Notes under the pieces: generated by a model | What the model was told of the DNA's origin: nothing | What the model saw: only the letters and a program-made list of their open reading frames with translations | Database searches by the model: none | Part shown: piece by piece, positions 37,456-47,563 of the stretch | Position numbering within the stretch: the first letter of the stretch is position 1 | Layout: every line of letters begins with the position of its first letter | Program-made: the position numbers and the translations under genes | DNA from: Pseudopithomyces maydicus | Taxonomy: Eukaryota; Ascomycota; Dothideomycetes; Pleosporales; Didymosphaeriaceae | Assembly (NCBI GenBank): GCA_026873275.1 | Contig: JANTUC010000002.1 | Location: 1,116,001 to 1,180,000, forward strand | DNA length: 64,000 bases | Direction of reading: 5' to 3'

Positions 37456-38038
37456 GGTGAATTAAAAAACGAATGACACCAGGTCGTTGGGTAGAAACGT
37501 CGAAACGAAAGGAAGAGAATGTGAGCACAGCTAAAGAGCATCAGGCAGCATGGCGCACCGCCGTATATGTCTCCTCACGCGCATCGGTCTACCATAGGGA
37601 TCTGCAACCACATTTGTTTGACATTCTTCCGTCTTTGAAATGCCGCCGTCTAGGCGGGGATGTGCAAGCGCGGAACAGGCATACGAAACGAAAGCTTGTG
37701 TCTCGAATGCCCAGACTAACCCCTGCTTCGTTAGTCTGTCCGCTTGAAACAGGTGATCAATCGTCGCGGGTGAGACGCTAGGCTACTTACAGCCGCCACT
37801 TGAAACTTTGGTCTGGCTGTGACTGAACGTCAAGATTGCGGGAGAACCGCTGCTGTGTGTCGCTCGAGCCGATGGGGTGATGGATTCATAGGAAATAAAA
37901 CAACAACTCGACGCTATTCCCAGAATCGCGCGGAGACATGGGGTCGCTCAAGTGATCTGCTTCAACGTGAGTGTACATAGTTTTTATTTTTGGGATATCT
38001 GGAGATAGAATGACCCGTTTCGTATCGTTGGCATACTT
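37456..38038. other. intergenic between the UstYa-like gene and the regulator
   Basis: Promoter side of the UstYa-like gene and 3' side of the Zn2Cys6 gene. No gene is supported. Confidence 0.55.
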
Positions 38039-39679
38039 CTACCACTCTGCCCATCTCTCAACCCATTCCAAGCCACTCCTGCTCCTCCTTATGAACTGCA
38101 ATAGCATTCTTCTCGCCGGTGGCGCATGGCATTTGCCTGTCAATATCACCCTGCTTTCTTCGGGAATCTCTTCTCCCACCATGCCTTCTTCCTCGACATC
38201 GATAAGGCATTTGCACAGCGCATAGATAAGTCGCGGATCCCACCATCCTTCTACTTGCCAGTCTTTCAAAATCTCCAAAGCCTGGTACCGCAAGACGCGG
38301 AATCGACATTTCATCAGGAGAGTGAATAACGGCACGACGAGGCCCAAGTCCAGCGTAAACAAGCCAGAGAAATATGAAGTGGTAGATCCTGCATCGCGAA
38401 TCCTGACTATGTCATGCGATAGTCTGATGATGGCTGCAAAGTCTTCATAGTGCTCGTCGAAGTCCATCTCGCTCGTGTATACGATGGCCGCCAACGTGAG
38501 CTTTGCGTTGAGTGCCTGGATTTGCAGCATGGTTGCGGTGGCATAATCGCGTAGTGAGTTCTTCGTACCGCGCCTGATACGTAGAAACATGGGCTCGAAA
38601 GCCAGTATCCACCGATCCACTTCATCGTAATACATGGCTTGCTGGATCTGGGTATCAGGATCGAGCTTCGAGCAGAGGGTCCAAATATTCGAGCCAGCGG
38701 AGGTGACTACTCCGCCAGGGATTTGGGTTTTGAAAGGCCGAACATATGATTCAGAAAAGGCATGTTCCCTGGCCGTGGGGACAAAGTGACAGCAGCAACG
38801 CATCACGATTTGCCAATAGCGTTTAGCTTCCTCGAGGTTGGCAAAGTTGGGTGGCATAGACGTGGCGAGGATGCTGTCTTGGTCGAGAAGTTGTTTGTGT
38901 ATTTCCATGGTGCGAACGTCGTTGCAAGTGGAAATCTGGATATCGAGGTTGTGGAAAGCATCGACAATCTCGTCCTCCACACGGGAAGGGCAATTGCGCA
39001 GCTGATTGTAAATGCGTAGGCCGTGTTGCGCATGAAGCATTGCTTTGTAAGGATTGCCGCTGTGAGATTCAAAGCATACGATGAGCAGGCATGCCATGAG
39101 TGCATCTTGCGGATCGGAACCCGTATCAATCGCCTGCTGTATTCTTTTCAGTGCTCGACCATAGGTTCGATAAGCAAACTGTCTTTGCAGCTGTGCGAGC
39201 TTTTCGATATGCTCCAGATCTGAGCTTGTCGCGGATGCCGTGTGGAGGGACTTGTGTAGTGCGCCGATTGCGATGACAGCATCACGTATGAAAGCCTCAT
39301 GATGAGATGCTTGCAGCATGAGACGATTCCACACTGACCAATCCCATGCGCTTTGGAAGCCAGAAGTCGTCTCTTGCTGGAAGTACCGGAGATAGCCGTT
39401 CTCTACCTCGGTCTCGCCGAGGAGGGTGGCACTGGGGCGTAGACTTGTCAAACTCCACGGCTCCCTTCTGGGAAGCAAGACTCGTTTGGCTTTTCTACCG
39501 TTGACTCTCAAGGGCGCACTCTTCGTGACTTGTGGCGTATCGGTGATATAATGGCACGTGAGGCCGGCATTGGTGCAGCGGAGACAGCGCGGGTAACCCT
39601 CGTCGCACTTGACTCTTTTTTGTTTGCAGACGATGCATCCCTTTCTCGATCTCTGATGACTGGATCGCTCGCCTTGCAT
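38039..39679 (-). CDS. Zn2Cys6 transcription factor
   Basis: A single exon of 546 residues. The binuclear zinc cluster is at residues 15-42 with perfect C-x2-C-x6-C-x6-C-x2-C-x6-C spacing (Cys15, 18, 25, 32, 35, 42), in RKGCIVCKQKRVKCDEGYPRC. A basic linker follows (RVNGRKAKRVLLPRR). The remainder is a helical fungal-specific regulatory domain of the type found in many cluster regulators (LMACLLIVCFESHSGN, AMLHAQHGLRIY). It should bind CGG-type triplets in the nucleus. Its position next to the UstYa-like gene makes it a candidate local regulator, but that is inference. No frame problem. Confidence 0.93.
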   Translation of the reverse strand: MQGERSSHQRSRKGCIVCKQKRVKCDEGYPRCLRCTNAGLTCHYITDTPQVTKSAPLRVNGRKAKRVLLPRREPWSLTSLRPSATLLGETEVENGYLRYFQQETTSGFQSAWDWSVWNRLMLQASHHEAFIRDAVIAIGALHKSLHTASATSSDLEHIEKLAQLQRQFAYRTYGRALKRIQQAIDTGSDPQDALMACLLIVCFESHSGNPYKAMLHAQHGLRIYNQLRNCPSRVEDEIVDAFHNLDIQISTCNDVRTMEIHKQLLDQDSILATSMPPNFANLEEAKRYWQIVMRCCCHFVPTAREHAFSESYVRPFKTQIPGGVVTSAGSNIWTLCSKLDPDTQIQQAMYYDEVDRWILAFEPMFLRIRRGTKNSLRDYATATMLQIQALNAKLTLAAIVYTSEMDFDEHYEDFAAIIRLSHDIVRIRDAGSTTSYFSGLFTLDLGLVVPLFTLLMKCRFRVLRYQALEILKDWQVEGWWDPRLIYALCKCLIDVEEEGMVGEEIPEESRVILTGKCHAPPARRMLLQFIRRSRSGLEWVERWAEW

Positions 39680-40376
39680 TGCTGGGGGTTGCGTACCTTC
39701 ATGCAGCAGACGGGGAGGGGATTCTCCTATCGCGCATTGGCACCCGGTGGACGTGCATGAGAGCTGGCGAATGAGGAATCACGGGCGATTGGCTAAGGCA
39801 GCCAATAAGCCCCAGGCGAGAATGGGGCATTCGGATCCATACATACGTACCTACATACACAGAGACCCAGAAACAACATCAGCATCTGGACATGTTCGCA
39901 CGAACCCTTCTCCACTTGCTGTGGTAAACATGGGGTACATGTATAGATTCACCGAGTTGTCTAAATCTTGCAGGCCACCTGCATCAGTCCATGCAAATGT
40001 GCCTCCCACACCACAATGGACCCCGAGTCACGGTAGCACACGCGATATACGTATCTACCGCACGGTGGACGACGCCTCCTGCAACGCGGCTAGCTGAACT
40101 ACTTCAATGGAAATCTCAGGTTGGCCGAAGCTTTGCGTGAGGGGCGTCGCGTCTCAGCTTGGCGGAACCTTCACACATGTTGCGCCGACAATTGGAATCA
40201 GCACCAACGCCAGCGCCAGCGCCAGCACCAAGTGTATTTCAGCCTCAGACGCAGCTGGCCATCAGAGCGCTATTATCTGCCGCCTCTATATCATCATGGT
40301 CGCGCCCCATGTCTCATGCAGTCGATAGCTGAACACATCATACTTACCTTCCTACTGCACCAGCCTTGTACATCTA
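39680..40376. other. divergent promoter region
   Basis: Between the Zn2Cys6 gene (minus) and the DUF7053-like gene (plus). Contains a short gccagc repeat at about 40203-40231. No gene is supported. Confidence 0.55.
40203..40231. repeat. short CGCCAG hexamer repeat
   Basis: About four imperfect copies of a gccagc hexamer. Confidence 0.75.
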
Positions 40377-41015
40377 ATGCCGCTCGCAAAGCACAACTAC
40401 CATACCGCCGCTGCGATACCGCCTAATATAACACCAGAAGATGTCATCGCAGCGCTACACGACCACGACACCTGCCTCTCCCTCCAAGCCCTGACCACCC
40501 GTCATGAGAAGCTGGCCTCTACCGATCCTGCCACCCTCAAAGACACCTTCTGGTACCCTATCGACCACTATCCAACCTCATCGTATCGCGTAACCGAAAT
40601 CATAACTTTCCTTCCTTGGTTCTCGTGGTCCACATACGAGCTGACATTTCCCGCCTGTTTCCAGAACACGCCAAGAGGCCTAAAGACGCGCGCCGACACC
40701 GGTAGTGTGGTTCTTAGGGCCGAGTATCGCGTTCTGGATGGATCTGCAATCGAGGGGACTGTTGAGGGGGAAGGTGGAGGGTTGGGTCAGGTGGGGTGGG
40801 TCCTCGTTGAGGATGTTGAGGTGATTTGTGCTTGGTGGATGATGCCACTTGTGAGGCCGAAGATGGAAGAAGCACACCAAAATATATGTCGCCGGGTGAT
40901 CGAAAAAGTCCTTGCCCGAGGTCCACAGAAACCTGTCGAGATTATGACGGAGCACTTTGAAAAAGAAAAGGTAACAGAGTTACCGGCGCATCTGCCTCAT
41001 CCACAGGGCGAGTAA
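40377..41015 (+). CDS. DUF7053-like fungal protein
   Basis: A single exon of 212 residues with no signal peptide or membrane span. The layout matches a fungal family of START-like small proteins: an N-terminal segment IPPNITPEDVIAALHDHDTCLSLQAL, then FWYPIDHYP and ITFLPWFSWSTYELTFPACFQNTPRGLKTR in separate strands, and a C-terminal helix (NICRRVIEKVLAR). The family has no established function; lipid or metabolite binding is a guess from the fold resemblance. A Gly/Glu-rich insertion (EGEGGGLGQVG) lies near residue 127. The family assignment is from memory of the pattern and is moderate. Confidence 0.75.
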   Translation: MPLAKHNYHTAAAIPPNITPEDVIAALHDHDTCLSLQALTTRHEKLASTDPATLKDTFWYPIDHYPTSSYRVTEIITFLPWFSWSTYELTFPACFQNTPRGLKTRADTGSVVLRAEYRVLDGSAIEGTVEGEGGGLGQVGWVLVEDVEVICAWWMMPLVRPKMEEAHQNICRRVIEKVLARGPQKPVEIMTEHFEKEKVTELPAHLPHPQGE

Positions 41016-41616
41016 ATGCACGCTGAAGAAATGTGGGCGACCTTCAACGCTGCCGCACCACATTCCGCTATGTTGGATCGTGGAGCAGAATTTCGATGCG
41101 ATATTATCGGAGCGGGAAGCACCCGTATATATCTAATGTGGCACCTTCCGTATGCCCGAAATGCTCCTGCATCAACGCCGCCTTCATATCCAATTTTCCT
41201 ACTGTGCTTTTTCCAGTCCCTTTTTCACGCTGATGAATCAGTTGTACTTTATTTGCTCCTATTGTATCAACAACCCGAGTCGATGATGACTTCGGGATGA
41301 TAATGACAGTCAGTTGATCGTGGTTGTCTGATTTGCTGGTAAACTGCTTTTGGTACTGGGAAAACCCTGGTTCAATTATGACTCGGATGGCAAATCGAAT
41401 GCAAGGTAATTTATAAATACATCTCTACAAAGCTCCATATAGATCTGGGATCTCTACTGTATTAGGGAGAAACCTATCCAACCTTTCTCAAGCTGCTTCG
41501 TTTAATGTTTTCAAGAGAGATTATTATATAGTCATGTCATTTACTTTGATCTGACTGCGCCGCTGTTCCTCCCCTTACCCTTCACGTGACTTCTCCGACT
41601 GACATCAAGGCTATCC
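41016..41616. other. convergent spacer
   Basis: Between the 3' ends of the DUF7053-like gene and the phosphatase gene. AT-rich, nothing recognised. Confidence 0.6.
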
Positions 41617-42589
41617 TCACTGTTCAACGTGTTCATCCACGATATGCTCCACGTTTTCTTCAGTAAACAGACTCTTCAGCCTTTCCAAGTCGTCTCTCGA
41701 CAACCCCACTTCCCTCGTAAAGTAGCCTTCGGCACCACCCCACTTCGTTTTAACCTTTACTAACAACGCATGCATGCTCTCCTTGCGAGCTCCAACCATA
41801 CGAGTACATTTTCTCCTTGCCTCATCGGGTCCATATTCCTGAAAGGCACCCTTCTTCAGTAGCCTTTCCACGTTGATATGCCGGGTCGGTGCCAAACCGG
41901 CTTCAGAGAGGGCGTATTCGTGGGCCACAAGGTCACTGGACACGCCTAACAGAAGCAAAAGCAGGGAAACAAAGACACCCGTGCGGTTATTCCCCGTTGT
42001 ACAGTGCATGAAGGTGGCTGATGGTGGCGCAACTGTGCTATCTAAAGATAGTACATGCAAGAGTACGCTTTTCATCATAGAAGCACCCGCGGTGAGGACT
42101 TCAACGAAGGCCGTAACTATACCCTACAGGTTTCATTAGAATTAAAATGCAATAGAAACGATTAAGGCTCACGTTGGTCCCTTCGTCTGCATATAACTCA
42201 TATCTCTTACGAGCCGCCTCTTCAGTATACTCCTCTTCGGCGAACACTGGCGTCCATCTCCTTTGAATACCAGGGATTTCCTTGTATCCACCAGCATTCT
42301 CGATCTGCTGCTTACTCCGTAGATCAAAGTCAGTTCTGATACCGAGCTGCCGCAATTCTTCTACCCCTTCTAGAGTGATGCGATTTGTGTCCGAGCCACG
42401 GAAGAGGATACGCTTGCGCACGCGTCGCGATGGAGCTCCTGGAGAAGTAACGATTGGCCAGCCCCCAATATCGCGGAAGTTTGACAGCCCAGGCACAATG
42501 TGGAATGGTGGCGATGTTGGGTGAGGAGGAAGAAATGGAGTATCGACTCTTAGTGATGGAACCATATCGGAAAGCTTCGCGGAGGGCAT
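41617..42589 (-). CDS. tyrosine/serine phosphatase, Y_phosphatase3 type
   Basis: Two exons (42589-42173, 42123-41617; 49-bp intron) give 307 residues. The N-terminal half carries the family signature LSNFRDIGGWP and ILFRGSD, then FDLRSKQQIENAGGY. The active site is HCTTGNNRTG, a good CxxGxxR phosphatase loop with the catalytic Cys and Arg. A helical C-terminus follows. No membrane span. Members of this group dephosphorylate protein tyrosine or phosphoinositides. The intron joins YADEGTN to GIVTAF without changing phase. Confidence 0.9.
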
Positions 42590-44181
42590 GCTCAGAATTC
42601 AATCAAGGGCGAGAGTGTGCGCGGCCAGAAATCGGAGAAAATGAAAGAATCATCGCATCGCGGCCTGATTAAAAAGAATCTAAGACCCCTAAAATGCAAG
42701 TATGAGCGGATCGTGGTCGCACAAAAGCTTGGGTGAGGAGGAAGAGCGTCACTTGGGAAGAGATCTCAGCAAATGCCAGGCGGGGTTGTTGTAAACCCCA
42801 TGGCCCCACGAATCTGCTCAGCTGCCTACCTCCCCTGCTAGCGTCATCCGCACCGAAATCAACGAATCTATTTTGGCACTGTAATGCACATTTTCAGTGG
42901 CTTCCAAGCAGAAGAATTGTTACAGACCGCTGCTGGTTAATGCTCATAAGCGCTTTGTAACTTACATTTGAGCAAGGATTTCTACGACCAGTCAATGCAT
43001 GTTGAGGACTTTTGCAAGCGTTTGGAACATACTATGCTGATGGTCAAGGGTACCAGAGAAGTTGAAGTGGTTGAACCTTCCAGCTTGAGTCGGAACACGG
43101 AGAGCGCCTCAATCTCTTAGAAAGGACTATCGATTCGAGGAGCTGTTCCCGGCTATCATTTCGCTTTCTCTTCTTCTACAGCATCCACGGTGTCTCATTC
43201 CCGGTCCAGCGACAAAATGTTCAACCTCCAAACCAGAGTGTTTGGGAAGTAACTATCATTGGGCCAGCATCCACAAGCTAAGTTGGACCTTCCAGTCTGT
43301 ATCCTTGTTTATTTACATCAAGGAGAATCTCAAATAAAAAATGTGATCACGGCCTGCAACATTGTCAGTCCAATCACTGGCAACGCCAAATGCAATCTCG
43401 CACGCCGACAGGCGTGGAAATGCACTAACAATCCGGGTATGTAGTACCACTTCCTGCAATCATATCATTTCTGTATGTCGGCATCAAACAAATGGTTTCG
43501 AAAACTGACGCGTTTGCTATTACGATTATAACTAATGACTTTATAGGTGAAAGAGAAATTTCCTTTCCACGCACTTGTATCGACAAATTTACTTCACCAC
43601 AAATTCAAGTGTAATATATATATTGCCGAATACCCGCGTGATCCCACAGATGAAAAGCGTTGACGAACTTCGTTGAACTTATTGGTACAGCACCACCAAG
43701 AGCCTACCGCCATCCATGGTCGCAACAACATTCAAGCGCTAGAAACCACCATTTGGGTGTTTTTGGAAGCCCCAACACAACCGTGAGGCGTTCTATATGA
43801 CTAGGCCTGATACCAAAGAGGTCTCTTCATTTACACAAATACAGTCTCATTTCCTTACCTTTTGCGCTTCAAAGCTCCAAATTTCCTTCGCTCTGTTGCA
43901 CTCTTGCAGAAACCTCTTCCATCAAAGCAACCGGCTTGCCAGTATCGGAATCAGTAAGTCTATCCGAAAATACCCTATGCCCCAGTGGGACAGATCTGGG
44001 GCTATGATGTACTGAATGTTTTTGTTCCAAACAAACAACGCTCAGAAGATTCATGTTTTCTCTATTCAACCATCTTAGATACAGCTAACCAAAATCTAGA
44101 TTGCACCGAAAAAGGGGTTTTACACCCGTCATACGCGGTTTCAGACACCCAACCCAACTTCAAGTCCGAAGAGCGGGCGCC
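42590..44181. other. intergenic interval of 1.6 kb
   Basis: Divergent upstream region of the phosphatase (minus) and the nuclease-like gene (plus). Several short frames exist but none shows conserved motifs or compatible splice sites. Confidence 0.55.
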
Positions 44182-45782
44182 ATGTCATTCCCTGCGGACA
44201 TTCCTCGTGTCGAACAAGGAAGTAATGATCATACCAGCCCCATGGAGGCAGTCAGATCCTTCTTCCTCGGCCTCTCACACGCCGATGCTCTCAGATTCTG
44301 TCTGGGGTTGGGAAGAGTCGACAACTCTGACTTCCCTAACGTACCACAACTTGCCTTCCGCACCACAGTAGTCTGCTTTGATACAGAGAGCTGGTGTGCG
44401 GATAGCAACAGGCTCACCGAGATAGGATTCAATCGCTTCTGTATCCAGGATACGAGAAGTGTTGAACCAGGGCCATGGGGTCAGAATTTCTTTCATCATT
44501 CGAGTTTCTACCATGCTCGAATTGCAGAGAATTCGCACCTCAGGAATACGCAGTATGTTTTCCATTACATTCGAAAATAATGTTTGAATAATTTCCCCCT
44601 AGGCGCGGTACGCGCACCACAGATCCTCCACGGAACCGCGTCGGTCTAACGCGCTTCCTGTCGAGCGAGGAAGCGTGCAACGCACTGAAAGAGTTCTATG
44701 GCATCCGCGCGACTGACACGCAAGATGTCTGCCCAGTCATCATCCTCGGGCACGCCGTCAAGGGCGATATTGCCAAAATGTTGAATACAGTCCGTTTTGA
44801 TCCAAACAGACTCGGCAACATCGTCAGAGGGATCGACACGCAGCAGATTGTTCGCGATCTCTACTTCTGGACTGGTACTAACCAGATAGGACTACGGACT
44901 CTCGTTCAAAGTCTTGGGCTTGAATATCGTGATGCCCATTCTGCGTCTAACGATGCAGCGATGACCTTGATGGTAGCGGTTCTGCTGGTCCTACCAAATA
45001 ATGGACACAGCACAGAGAGAACGATCCAGGATGTGTTCGATGATATCGAACAGAGCAGCCAGACGGATACCTGGGACTATGGCTCTGATCAATATTGCTC
45101 TCGGTGCCATTCGCGCCAGCACTCGGCCAGGAATGGAGGAAGCAACGGGGGAAGCTGCAGAGCCCTTGTGCATTGCAGCCATTGTGAATCCGCAGGTCGT
45201 AGCCGCAACGCCATCCAAGGCCACATGACAGAAGACTGTGTTTCCTACGGTCTTGAGAACGGCAATTCGAGGACGGCCAGAGAGAGGAGGGATGCCAATA
45301 GACGCCGTACCTCAGGGGGCGCCAACCAAAGGACCAGAAACAGAAACACCAGCAGAACAACCCCTCCAGAGATGGTGTTCTGGGACTTGATGTTTTCCAA
45401 CCCTCCTTCGGCTACACATGGTCCAAACAGCGGATTCCAATCCGCTGTCAGAGCTCGCAATGCAAGTCCCAATGGCTTGCTACCACCAGGGGTACTCCGA
45501 CTCCCTCTCCAAAAGATTAGCCAACCATCCGTCACTGAGCCTGATCAAACTCCCGCTCTGGAGTCCAGCTCTTTGCCTGCCGAGGCACCGCTTGACGACC
45601 CAACTCCCACCGTCCCACATACCGAAGACAACGATGAGGCGATTAACACAATGGATATGCCACCGTATCCTTTCCCTCAAACTAATGAAGAAGGGTATGT
45701 TCCCGAGACAGAGCATCCTGAGCGGGAAGGAAACACTCGAACAAGCTGGAGCCGGATGTTGAGGGGCCGCAGGAGGACCTAG
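44182..45782 (+). CDS. DEDDh exonuclease-like protein (Gfd2/YDR514C type)
   Basis: Two exons (44182-44552, 44603-45782; 50-bp intron) give 516 residues. The RNase H-like exonuclease fold covers about residues 60-270: motif I FDTESW, motif II region in VIILGHAVKGDI, and motif III HSASNDA (H-x4-D), consistent with a DEDDh 3'-5' exonuclease. A Cys/His pattern follows (CSRCHSRQH, then CRALVHCSHC) and could bind zinc. The C-terminal half is disordered and Arg/Pro-rich. Related fungal proteins include Gfd2, linked to mRNA export. Nuclease activity is inferred from residues only. The ATG at 44182 is the first that opens the domain; the splice restores LRNTQRGTRTTD. Confidence 0.8.
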
Positions 45783-45990
45783 GATAGAACGTGGATCAGA
45801 TTGAGAATTTCATGTGTTTTGTGTTTAGAAAAAGCAGCTGGGTGTGGAGCTTTAAGAATTTCATAAATCAAAGCTTTTGTGAAAAATAAACTACGATAGT
45901 AAACTAGCGAAATGACATTGCTCGCCAAAAAAGGCTTTCTAAATATCACGCAAGTGGTTCTCAATGAATTTTCCCCTTCACTGCCCCATT

Positions 45991-47254
45991 CTATGTGTTC
46001 AAAATACTCTCCATCCACGGATATACGAAAGAGTTGGCCTCCGGATACCTGCTCAGTGTCAGTGACTTCTCTCTCGCCATGATACGGCACAGGAAGCAAA
46101 CTTACCCCATATGCATCCTACCCTGTGCCATTCTCAACTCCTTCACGCTCCCATATTCCGCCAACAGCAAACTATCCTCCACCGGCATACACCCATCCAA
46201 CACTCCATTCACCAGCAACAGCCTACAGCTCTTCACTCCCTCTCCTACAACCGCAACCCCCTCCCCCTTTCCACTCACCAGACTAAACTCATCCTGACAC
46301 CTCTCCAGCATCTCCTCCCAATTCTTATATCCATATTTCCTAACATACGCCCGCTCAAGCCCAAACGGATACTCATGCCTATGAATCTGCTCCAGCCACT
46401 CCCTCCCGATATAATGATGCGTCCCTGCCCCATGCCCAATGCACCCACGCAGCAGCCCCGCATGCGTATGCGCCAACCGAATCGCATAGTAACCCCCCGC
46501 ACTCAGACCCCATGCCACCACTCTCTCCTCATCCGCCCATGGCTCCCGTTGAATCCACTCCAGGATCGAGGTAAACAACCGATCTGGTGACAAGGGGTCC
46601 CGTCGATTCGCAGGGCAATCTACCGTCGTGCCGGGGATGTCGCAGATGACAGTGGCCCACCCACGTTTTAGATGCTCGCTCGTGCGCTCGGTGTTATCTG
46701 GGCGGTGACCGTCGAGGCCGGTGATCAGGAGGACGATTGGGAAGGGTCCGTTGCCGGGGGCTTGCGAATGTACAGGGGGATGTAGTTTTCGTCACCGTTG
46801 GCGGCGTGAGTGTGGGGGATGATAGTTTCGTAGATGGGGACGTCCCAGGAGGCGGCGCCTTGGAGATATGCGGATTTTTGCTCGAAGAATGCGGTTTGCT
46901 TGAGGGGGTGTCGATGTAAGGAAATCGGCTTAGGCGGTATACCGCGTTGGCTCTTAGGTATAAGGTCTGTGCAGTGGATTTGTCTGTCGAGGCGATATTT
47001 TGGGCTTGCTGTGCAAGGCTGCGGGCTGTGGGGAGGAAGGCGTTCGTGTAGTCGTCGGAGAAAGGGTCGTTTATGTTGTTCGCGATGAGGTGGGCGAAGA
47101 TTGGCTCGAAGTCCTCGAACTTTCCGTCGTGGAAAGGGTAGACGCCCAGTTTACAGGGAAACTTCCATCGCATCTCCCATAGTTTTGCGATACTGCCTTC
47201 ATGACCGTAGTCTTTGAGAAAAAGGTCTCCTAGGATCCAATTTCCGTTAGGCAT
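45991..47254 (-). CDS. Ayg1-like hydrolase, with two apparent one-base frameshifts
   Basis: Exon 1 is 47254-46106 and exon 2 is 46048-45991; the 57-bp intron joins MHMG to YPEANSF. With two added bases the product is about 402 residues, close to the usual Ayg1 length of roughly 400. Conserved parts are GNWILGDLF, KLWEMRWKFPCKLGVYPFHDG, YRLSRFPYIDTP, the nucleophile elbow WGLSAGGYYA and HGAGTHHY. Ayg1 in Aspergillus shortens the heptaketide naphthopyrone YWA1 on the DHN-melanin route; relatives act on other C-C or ester bonds. Frame is lost at two G5 runs (C5 on the coding strand), 46904-46908 and 46756-46760. Each needs one extra C, after which LKQTAFFEQKSAYLQ and GNGPFPIVLLITGLDGHRP read through. 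No polyketide synthase is in this window. Confidence 0.87.
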
Positions 47255-47563
47255 GGCGAAAGTTGACAAAGATGTTGCGGATTGGAAATGTGGAATAGAT
47301 GTAAGACGATTAGCAAGTAGAGGCTTATTGTCTACTTTACTGTCTTTTCATGATTGATATAAATAAGCCATGCGATATGATATACAGACCCATAAGTTCG
47401 GGCACTTGCGGGGCCGAGTGCGGACCTGCACTGCAACTAAGCATCCGGTCGGGACCCCGCAGAACTCTAGCAAGGCTCATTCCACGTGGCAGAGCAACCT
47501 CATACCAATATCAGACAAGCTGAGTCTCAAAAACTAATTGAAATTGTGCTAATTGATCGGGTA
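47255..47563. other. upstream of the Ayg1-like gene
   Basis: A 309-bp spacer with a TATA-like ttatttatat on the minus strand about 105 bp before the Ayg1-like ATG. No gene. Confidence 0.55.

Noticed and set aside
15960..46908. Programmed minus-one ribosomal frameshifting on C runs
   Set aside because: Six unrelated housekeeping and accessory genes would need it, no downstream structure or shared slippery heptamer is evident, and the orthologous families read through normally.
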